DNA from: an uncultured bacterium
GTDB taxonomy: Bacteria; Armatimonadota; Zipacnadia; Zipacnadales; Zipacnadaceae
Length of the DNA stretch: 22,929 nucleotides
Direction: 5' to 3'
NCBI GenBank assembly: GCA_937928475.1
Contig: CALFVE010000137.1
Coordinates: 1 to 22,929 of the forward strand
Shown piece by piece: positions 1 to 5,288 of the stretch. The number at the start of each line of letters is the position of its first letter. Position 1 is the first letter of the stretch. The notes beneath the pieces were generated by a model. That model did not search any database and was not told the DNA's origin. It was given only the letters and a program-made list of their open reading frames with translations. A program made the position numbers and the translations under genes.

Positions 1-249
1 CCCGCGTCAAGTCAAGGGGGTTTTGCAACAGTCTCTTAATTGCAAAGAATTGTTGCCGCCGGGCGAGAACGCAAGACCAGCGCCTGGGCAGCGCGCCGCG
101 CCTCAAGGGGGACTGATTCGCAGTTGGTCCAAGTGAGACGCCCGCGGCGAAGCCGCCCAGATTAGGCGGAGAGCCACTCATGGGCCGCTTACGCGCACAA
201 ATCGTGCGTCGCCGCCAGACGGAGAGCCAGTTGATTTTGACCAGTCGAA

Positions 250-274
250 CCTACACGGTAGCGATCTACGTAGG
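250..274. promoter_or_regulatory. Nested inverted repeats, possible operator of ilvN
   Basis: CCTAC (250-254) pairs with GTAGG (270-274), and inside it GTAG (258-261) pairs with CTAC (266-269) around CGAT. The block ends 16 bp before the -10 hexamer, so it would cover the -35 region, where no good -35 hexamer is seen. A regulator site is an inference from position and symmetry only. Confidence 0.3.
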
Positions 275-287
275 CTGCGCCCAGATA

Positions 288-296
288 TGCTATAAT
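288..296 (+). promoter_or_regulatory. Extended -10 promoter of ilvN
   Basis: TGCTATAAT is a perfect TATAAT hexamer (291-296) preceded by the extended -10 TGn motif. No convincing TTGACA-like box lies 16-18 bp upstream, which is usual for extended -10 promoters. The ATG of ilvN is about 40 bp downstream with an AGGAAGG ribosome site at 321-327, so the leader would be short. Confidence 0.6.
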
Positions 297-334
297 CCTC
301 CCAACTTTGCTGTCTGCGAGAGGAAGGTTTCCCC

Positions 335-820
335 ATGAAGCACACCATCTCCGCGCTGGTCGAGAACAAACCCGGGGTCCTGGCTCGCTGTGCCTCGCTC
401 TTTGCCCGGCGGGGCTTCAACATTGACAGCCTGGCCGTGAGCGAGACGGAGAACCCCGAGGTTTCCCGCATGATCCTGACGGTGACCGGCGACGACCGGG
501 TACTGGAGCAGATCTGTCGGCAACTGGAGAAGTTGGTGGACGTGATCCGGGTGCTGGATCACACCCAGCAGGCCACGGTCGAGCGCGAGTTGTGCCTGGT
601 CAAGGTGAAGGTTACCCGCAGCACGCGTCCCGAGGTCATGCAGGTAGCCAACATCTTCCGGGGTGAGGTGGTGGACGTCGGGGAGCGCACGCTCATCGTC
701 GAGATCACCGGGGATACTGCCAAGATTGATGCGTTCATCAACCTGATGAGCGATCACGGCATCGTCGAGTTGGTGCGCACCGGCAAGGTGGTGCTGGCAC
801 GCGGGCGGCAGCCGACGTAA
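335..820 (+). CDS. ilvN: Acetolactate synthase small (regulatory) subunit
   Basis: This is the regulatory subunit of acetohydroxyacid synthase, the first common enzyme of valine, leucine and isoleucine synthesis. It binds the catalytic subunit IlvB in the cytoplasm and gives feedback inhibition by valine. At 161 residues it has the family length. An N-terminal ACT domain (about residues 3-77) contains the typical NKPGVLARCASLFARRGFNI stretch near residues 11-30. The C-terminal small-subunit domain (about 84-157) contains the conserved KVKVT and FRGEVVDV segments. The ATG at 335 has AGGAAGG seven bases upstream and its own promoter. ilvB is not in the window before it and the next gene is unrelated, so the subunit appears to be expressed alone. 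ilvH is an equally valid symbol. The identification is secure. Confidence 0.95.
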   Translation: MKHTISALVENKPGVLARCASLFARRGFNIDSLAVSETENPEVSRMILTVTGDDRVLEQICRQLEKLVDVIRVLDHTQQATVERELCLVKVKVTRSTRPEVMQVANIFRGEVVDVGERTLIVEITGDTAKIDAFINLMSDHGIVELVRTGKVVLARGRQPT

Positions 821-862
821 CGGCAGCGGAACGACAGCAGAACGGCAGCGCAACGGCAGCCC
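819..862. repeat. Four tandem 11-bp repeats beginning in the ilvN stop codon
   Basis: Four head-to-tail 11-mers are seen at 819-829, 830-840, 841-851 and 852-862, with consensus AACGGCAGCNN. The first two bases of copy 1 are the last two of the ilvN TAA. The tract is intergenic and shows no hairpin followed by a T-run, so it is not an evident terminator. Confidence 0.8.
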
Positions 863-975
863 AGAGGAAGCCGGAGGGGAGCGAGAGGAGGCGGCGGTTC
901 GGAGCCGGGCCCTCCGCTTGGGGAATTGTCAGCGGCTGTACGAAGGGGCCTTAGGCGATCCCGAGGTGAGCGAAA

Positions 976-1839
976 TTGCCCAGGTCGGATAATCTGCGCA
1001 GGGCAGTGCGTGTCGTGGTGGCCAGCGGGCTAGTGGTGCTGGCCAGCGGCTGTAGGCAATCGGGTCCTGCCCGGCTGCCCGGAGTGTCCCCCACGGTCGC
1101 CGTGCCCCCCGGCGGCCCACGCTTTGTCCTGGAGATGCCCGAGAGCTTCCGCTGGGCCGAGGAGCGCACCCAGGAGGAACTGGGCCGCTGCTGGCGCACC
1201 CTGCGCGACTTCTACGGCTTCGACGTACCGTACCAGTGGCGCGTCGTCTATGACCCCGATTTGGTGGCCGGCGCCTACGACTTGCCACGGCTCCCCCTTT
1301 ACGAGGGCGAGGGGCAGGTGCGGTTCAGTGTTGATTATCTGTCGCCTTCGCCGACTAACCCCGACTCGGCGCGGGCCGCAGTGCTGGGAACCATGGAAGG
1401 GTTGGCCTACGGCTTCCACCAGCGCCTGGGGATGGACAAGACCGAACTCAACGAGGGGCTGGCAGTCTTCATGGCCCGCAACCTCGCCCCCGGCCTGTGG
1501 GGAGGGATGGGCGCCGGGGAGATCAATGCGCTGGTACTGACCTTCCAGGAAGAAGAAGACCGCAACCTGGGCTATTGGCGAGAAAACGGCCGGCCCCCGG
1601 AGGGGGTCAGCGAGCGCGACTTCGCCCGCCAGCGAGCGGTGGCGCTGTGGCGGGCCCTGGGAGCAGAGACCTGGGCGGGCATCTGGGCGCAGTTCTTTGC
1701 CCGGATGCGGGTAGAGGGCTTCCCTCTCACCCGGGTCAGCGACCGCCGCCAGGCGCATCGGGTGGTGCTCGACGTTCTGCGCAGCGTTACCAAGCAGGAC
1801 TACTCCCAAGTTTTCAAGGCCTACGGGTACGAGAGTTGA
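976..1839 (+). CDS. Lipoprotein resembling a zincin peptidase with a degenerate active site
   Basis: This is an exported lipoprotein of 287 residues. The TTG start at 976 is chosen because GAGGTGAG lies at 963-970 with good spacing; a GTG at 1006 would cut off the basic n-region. The signal peptide has Arg at 3, 8, 9 and 12, then a hydrophobic run and a lipobox LASG-C with the lipidated Cys at 26. Residues 138-168 read like the helix pair of gluzincin peptidases: GTMEGLAYGFH followed by ELNEGLAVFMA. In active relatives the first helix is HExxH and the third ligand is the Glu of NEGLA. Here the motif is M140-E141-G-L-A144, so both metal-binding His are missing while E160 of NEGLA remains. I infer a non-catalytic descendant or a structural protein. 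The 3' end overlaps the convergent membrane protein gene by 26 bp. Confidence 0.75.
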   Translation: MPRSDNLRRAVRVVVASGLVVLASGCRQSGPARLPGVSPTVAVPPGGPRFVLEMPESFRWAEERTQEELGRCWRTLRDFYGFDVPYQWRVVYDPDLVAGAYDLPRLPLYEGEGQVRFSVDYLSPSPTNPDSARAAVLGTMEGLAYGFHQRLGMDKTELNEGLAVFMARNLAPGLWGGMGAGEINALVLTFQEEEDRNLGYWRENGRPPEGVSERDFARQRAVALWRALGAETWAGIWAQFFARMRVEGFPLTRVSDRRQAHRVVLDVLRSVTKQDYSQVFKAYGYES

Positions 1840-3409
1840 GCGCCGGAGCAGGGGCTTTTTCCAGCAGCCACTGGTTGACTCCGCCCCGACGGACTAAGAT
1901 CACCGCCGTGTTGTCCTCATAGGCTGGCGCGTATTCCCCTTCCCCCGCGAGTACCACCGCTAGCGGAGACTTGGCCCGCAGCACTAGCCACTCGATCTGG
2001 CGGTGCGCCAGGATCTCGCGCCACTCGGGTTTCAGTTTGTAGACTTTCTCGAACTCTTTGAGCAGGTCGGCGCCGTACATGTCGGCGCGCCCGTCAATGT
2101 ACACCCGATACTCGGGCCACAAATGCCAGATCAGGTACCCGCCCCACTCGTAAGTGTTCAGCAGGTTCCCCTGCAAGCGGTGCTCCCGCACAAACTGGGT
2201 GGCTTGCACCGGTAGCAGGTTGTCGGCAATGGTCTTGTCGGGCGCGGGGTCTTTGGGCGCCATCATCACCAGGGCCAGGGCGAGCAGGGTGGCGCCGGCG
2301 AGGGTAACCGCCCGGGGGAGGCGGTGTTCGGCCACGGTGGCGTCGCCCAGCCAGGCCAGGCGGCTGCGGCGCAGGCGCTCGCTCAGGTGGCGCGCGGCTA
2401 GGGGCACGCAGAAGACCGCCAGCAGCGGCCCGTTGCGCCCCCAGCGCAGGAACAGGATCGTCCCCGCAAACAGCAAGGCTAGCTCCCACAGGCTGGGCGT
2501 CGTCGGCGAGAGGATCAGCGAGAGGAAGGCCAGCAGCATCAGCGCCCCGAGCGTCAGGAAGATGGGGTCGTGGAAGTCCGGCGAGGCATACTCCGTGATG
2601 ACTTGGGCGTGGAGCCGGTTCTCGCCCAGGACATAGGAGAACGGGTAGAGCGCGCCCGGCAGGAAGTTGGGGTTGGCCAGGCAGATGAGCACCGAGAGCA
2701 GGCCCGGCACGAGCAGAGGCAAGAGCGCACGGGGTTGGGGCCGCGGCCAAGTCTCGCGAAGGTCCGCTCCCCCGTTGGCGGCTGCCTCGCACGCAGGCGA
2801 AACGCCGGCGCCGCGCGGGGAGGGCTGCAACACTTCGCACACTCCAAACAGCGCCAGCAGTGCCCAGCCCAGCAGGAAGGACCCGTGGGTGTTGGCCCAC
2901 AGTAGGAACAGGGGAGGCAACCACCAGAGCGCGCGCCGGCGTCCCTGCTGGTAAGAGGTCAGCAGGTGCAGCACCAAGAGCACATAGAGCACGATGAGCA
3001 TCTGGGGGCGAGCGTTGAGCCAGATGCTCACGGCGACCGACATCAGGGCCGTCACCGCGAGCGCGGGGAGCAACCCTGCGCCCCAGCGTACCGCCAGCCA
3101 GGCGGCCAGCGCCGCGCAGATGCCGAAGAGCACCGCCTTGAGATAGATGAGGCCCAGCCAGCCCCCGGCGGAATATGCCAGGTAGAGGACGACCTCCCAG
3201 CCCCATTCGTGCGCAATCCAGGGCGCTCCCGGTCGGGTCCAGGAGAAGGGATCAGCCTTCGGCACCGCGCCTTGCTGCACGATCACCTGGCCAGTCTTGA
3301 GATGCCACCACAGATCATAGTCCCACAGGCGTCCGCTCCCGGAGGCGAAGCCGATGTAGAAGGCGCCCGCCAGGATTAGCCAGGTGACCGCAGTCAGACG
3401 TGGCGGCAT
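1814..3409 (-). CDS. Polytopic membrane protein, GT-C type glycosyltransferase-like
   Basis: This protein of 531 residues is probably a GT-C-fold glycosyltransferase or relative, moving a sugar from a lipid carrier on the outer face of the inner membrane. After a first membrane helix comes an acidic loop DYDLWWHL (residues 30-37, Asp30/Asp32), then HEW (67-69), NARPQM and WANTHGSF motifs between about ten further hydrophobic helices. A soluble C-terminal domain from about residue 405 includes TYEWGGYL and YIDGRADMYG. This arrangement is common in uncharacterised bacterial PMT/ArnT-like proteins; substrate unknown. The ATG at 3409 has GGGGAG about four bases upstream. The frame is open to an ATG at 3484, but there GGAGGA abuts the codon and the extra 25 residues are basic and atypical. 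The loop at residues 201-206 carries an inserted AGVSPA mini-repeat. The last residues run into the opposite gene. Confidence 0.8.
   Translation of the reverse strand: MPPRLTAVTWLILAGAFYIGFASGSGRLWDYDLWWHLKTGQVIVQQGAVPKADPFSWTRPGAPWIAHEWGWEVVLYLAYSAGGWLGLIYLKAVLFGICAALAAWLAVRWGAGLLPALAVTALMSVAVSIWLNARPQMLIVLYVLLVLHLLTSYQQGRRRALWWLPPLFLLWANTHGSFLLGWALLALFGVCEVLQPSPRGAGVSPACEAAANGGADLRETWPRPQPRALLPLLVPGLLSVLICLANPNFLPGALYPFSYVLGENRLHAQVITEYASPDFHDPIFLTLGALMLLAFLSLILSPTTPSLWELALLFAGTILFLRWGRNGPLLAVFCVPLAARHLSERLRRSRLAWLGDATVAEHRLPRAVTLAGATLLALALVMMAPKDPAPDKTIADNLLPVQATQFVREHRLQGNLLNTYEWGGYLIWHLWPEYRVYIDGRADMYGADLLKEFEKVYKLKPEWREILAHRQIEWLVLRAKSPLAVVLAGEGEYAPAYEDNTAVILVRRGGVNQWLLEKAPAPALNSRTRRP
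2793..2809. repeat. AGVSPA-type palindromic mini-repeat inside a membrane protein gene
   Basis: On the plus strand GCAGGCG-AAA-CGCCGGC forms a 7-bp stem (one mismatch) with a three-base loop. Read on the minus strand in the gene's frame it encodes AGVSPA. It sits in a poorly conserved-looking loop between two membrane helices, flanked by RG and by CEAAANGG. It resembles the element at 22032-22048 in size, loop and frame. Confidence 0.65.
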
Positions 3410-3847
3410 GGGTCTCCCCACCGCGTGGTGATAGGCGTTCCGCATTCCCGAGCGCGAGCGCCCCGGGAACGAACGCCGGATCATTCCTCCGAACCTGCGC
3501 TATGACCTGCCCGTAGAGGCGGCCCGGAGAGCAACCCCGGGCGCGGCGCAGGTGTTTGCACTGAGGGGCGGCAGGAGAAGCCTCGCCCCGCGAGGAACTG
3601 GGTTGGTGCGTGGTCTGCCGAAGTGAGGCCAGAGGGGGCTGAGGGTGCTCGGGGATTCGCAACCGTGCGAAGGCCAACGGGGAATTCTCCTTCCGTATCG
3701 CTACGCCGCGGGTGAGTTTCGGAGAGATTGTGCCGGTACGGTACGAACTGCACGCCTACGTCTTGCGAGAGGACCGCACGCAAGGGCCGGAGACGATCCT
3801 CAACGTCTACTCGCCGAAGCCCTAGCGCGGCCTGCTTCTGCTTTCCC
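3410..3847. other. Divergent gap with a gene remnant and no clear promoter
   Basis: This stretch separates the minus-strand membrane protein from the plus-strand signalling pair. It contains the ORF fragment 3643-3825 (listed separately) and small hairpins such as CCTCG-CCCCG-CGAGG (3584-3598). A second plus-strand open stretch, 3435-3620, has no plausible start and may be another scrap of the same lost gene in a different frame. No good -10/-35 pair is visible. Confidence 0.4.
3643..3825 (+). pseudogene. 3' fragment of an unrecognised gene, start missing
   Basis: An open frame runs from just after a TGA at 3640-3642 to a TAG at 3823-3825 and has no upstream start; the first GTG in frame is at 3712. 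The roughly 60-residue translation looks protein-like, with an alternating beta pattern (FSFRIATPRVSFGEIVPVRY, then ELHAYVLRED) and ending NVYSPKP. By my count about 80% of codon third positions are G or C, higher than the window average, as in real genes here. It ends 22 bases before the receiver-GGDDF gene. I read it as the tail of a truncated or frameshifted gene, perhaps of a small extracytoplasmic beta domain; the family is not recognised. Confidence 0.4.
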
Positions 3848-4888
3848 ATGGCTGACGATACCTTCGATAGGGCTCCGCCGCCCGCGACGGCGGCGGTGTC
3901 CGGTGGGCTGCTGGCCACCCCCGGCGCTGCCGAGAGACTGGCCCGCCTGCTCGACCTGGGCACTCCGGTGGTTGTCACCACGGGAGCCGAGGTCCTGGCC
4001 GCGGCGCGGAGCGGACGGGCAGCGGCGGCGATCGTCGGCGAGGACCTGCCGGACCTGACTGCGCTCGACCTGTGCCGTTCGTTGCGAGGGGGACTGGTCG
4101 GTAGCGGTCTGCCCCTGATTATTGTGAGCGAACACTTCTCGGACCCGGCCGAGGAGGAAGCCCTGGAGGCGGGAGCCGACGAGTATGTGGACGCCGCCCA
4201 CCTGGGCGCGCGGCTGGTGCGGCGGTTGCGAGCCCGGCTGCGGCAGGCCTGGCGGCGCCAGGAGAGCAACCCCTTGACCGGCCTCCCCGGGCGCGGTCGG
4301 CTGGACCAGGAGATCCTGCGGCGTTTGCCCCACCCCGGGCGGCTGTCGCTGGTGGCGCTGGACGTGCGCTACTTCAAGGCCTTCAACGACCGCTACGGCT
4401 ACGCCCGGGGCGACGACCTGCTGCGGCTGGTGCGCGACATCTTGGTGGAGGTCCTGGAAGAGCAAGGCGAGCCCGAAGACTTCCTCGCACATCTGGGCGG
4501 CGATGACTTCTTCCTGGTCACCTGCCCCGAGCGCGACGCGGCGCTGGTCGCCGAGATGCAGAGAAGGTTTGACCGCTTGGTGCCTACCCTGTATGATGAA
4601 GCCGACCGAGCCGCCGGGGGAGTGACCGTGTTCACGCGGGCCGGCGAAGAGCGGTTCGTCCCCCTGGCCTATCTCTCGGCCGTAGCGGTTACCAACCAGG
4701 CCGAGGACCTGCGGCATGTCGGACAGTTGGCCGCCGTGGTGGCCGAGTTGAAGGAGTTCGTTCGCAGGACGGAGAACCGCCATCTGGTGCGGGATCGGCG
4801 GCAGATACACGAGGCGCGCGCCGCTTGGGACCGGCGATTCGCAGCCGAGGGAGGACAGCAGTATGGCCGAGACGATTCTGGTTGTTGA
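3848..4888 (+). CDS. Degenerate receiver domain fused to a GGDDF (GGDEF-like) domain
   Basis: This 346-residue cytoplasmic signalling protein has two domains. Residues 38-132 follow the receiver fold, but the acidic N-terminal pair is absent, the phospho-acceptor position (four residues before Pro68) is Gly64, and the usual KP near the end is missing. Ser94 fits the conserved Ser/Thr. Residues 139-255 are a GGDEF-type domain: NPLTGLPGRGRLD, the metal-site helix ALDVRYFKAFNDRYG, and GGDDF at 217-221 in place of GGDEF. The GGDDF variant is frequent in c-di-GMP-related proteins of uncertain cyclase activity. A charged helical tail follows. I infer a phosphorylation-independent sensor of c-di-GMP or GTP, though a weak cyclase is possible. 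The ATG at 3848 has no clear ribosome site; the upstream in-frame extension is unnatural in composition. The end overlaps the next gene by 26 bp. Confidence 0.8.
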   Translation: MADDTFDRAPPPATAAVSGGLLATPGAAERLARLLDLGTPVVVTTGAEVLAAARSGRAAAAIVGEDLPDLTALDLCRSLRGGLVGSGLPLIIVSEHFSDPAEEEALEAGADEYVDAAHLGARLVRRLRARLRQAWRRQESNPLTGLPGRGRLDQEILRRLPHPGRLSLVALDVRYFKAFNDRYGYARGDDLLRLVRDILVEVLEEQGEPEDFLAHLGGDDFFLVTCPERDAALVAEMQRRFDRLVPTLYDEADRAAGGVTVFTRAGEERFVPLAYLSAVAVTNQAEDLRHVGQLAAVVAELKEFVRRTENRHLVRDRRQIHEARAAWDRRFAAEGGQQYGRDDSGC

Positions 4889-5288
4889 CGACCATCGCGA
4901 CTTCGTCTTCGCCACCAAGTTGTTCCTGGAGACCCAGGGCTATCAGGTGCGGGAGGCCTACGACGGCCTGGAAGCCCTGGAGGCGGTGGAGAAGGAAAAG
5001 CCGGACCTGATTATCCTCGACGTGATGATGCCGCGCCTGGACGGCTGGGCCACGCTACAGGTGCTGCAGGGTAACGAGGCCACCGCCCGCATTCCGGTGC
5101 TGATGCTCACCGCGCTCAAGGAGCCGGTCAACGTGCTCACCGGCTTTGACTTGGGCTGCACCTGGTTTTACACCAAACCGATCACCGACTACGACGACCT
5201 CGCCCTGGTTATCCGTCGCATTCTCGACAGCATGAAGGCAGAACCGCCGCCGGAGGGTGAGGCGGCTGGGCAGCAGCCGCCTCACTGA
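4863..5288 (+). CDS. Single-domain CheY-like response regulator
   Basis: This 141-residue receiver domain has a short Pro/Gly-rich tail and no output domain. All phosphotransfer residues are present: the acidic pair Asp9-Asp10, the acceptor Asp53 in LDVMMP, Thr83 in MLTA, and Lys105 in TKP. The ATG at 4863 has GGAGG at 4850-4854 with eight-base spacing and lies inside the 3' end of the receiver-GGDDF gene, so the two are very likely co-transcribed and coupled. No histidine kinase is nearby. The tail ends in a 7-bp overlap with the convergent comEC gene. An output through protein contact, perhaps with the upstream gene product, is inference. Confidence 0.92.
   Translation: MAETILVVDDHRDFVFATKLFLETQGYQVREAYDGLEALEAVEKEKPDLIILDVMMPRLDGWATLQVLQGNEATARIPVLMLTALKEPVNVLTGFDLGCTWFYTKPITDYDDLALVIRRILDSMKAEPPPEGEAAGQQPPH

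Larger units (their letters stand above)
1..334. other. Non-coding leader region upstream of ilvN
   Basis: I see no gene here: reading frames are short and interrupted on both strands, and the first part is AT-richer than the rest of the window. Visible structure includes an inverted repeat GCAACA (25-30) / TGTTGC (51-56), a perfect triloop hairpin GCGGC-GAA-GCCGC (144-156), and two nested dyads at 250-274 just before the ilvN promoter. No ilvB end is visible, so ilvN is not the tail of an ilvBN operon whose ilvB lies immediately next to it. Confidence 0.6.

Noticed and set aside
926..954. TTGTCA at 926-931 as a -35 box for the lipoprotein gene
   Set aside because: There is no acceptable -10 hexamer 16-18 bases downstream.
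3800..4918. Minus-strand 372-codon open frame opposite the receiver-GGDDF gene
   Set aside because: The opposite strand encodes clear receiver and GGDDF motifs; this frame is His/Gln/Pro-rich with no domain, a GC-rich shadow.
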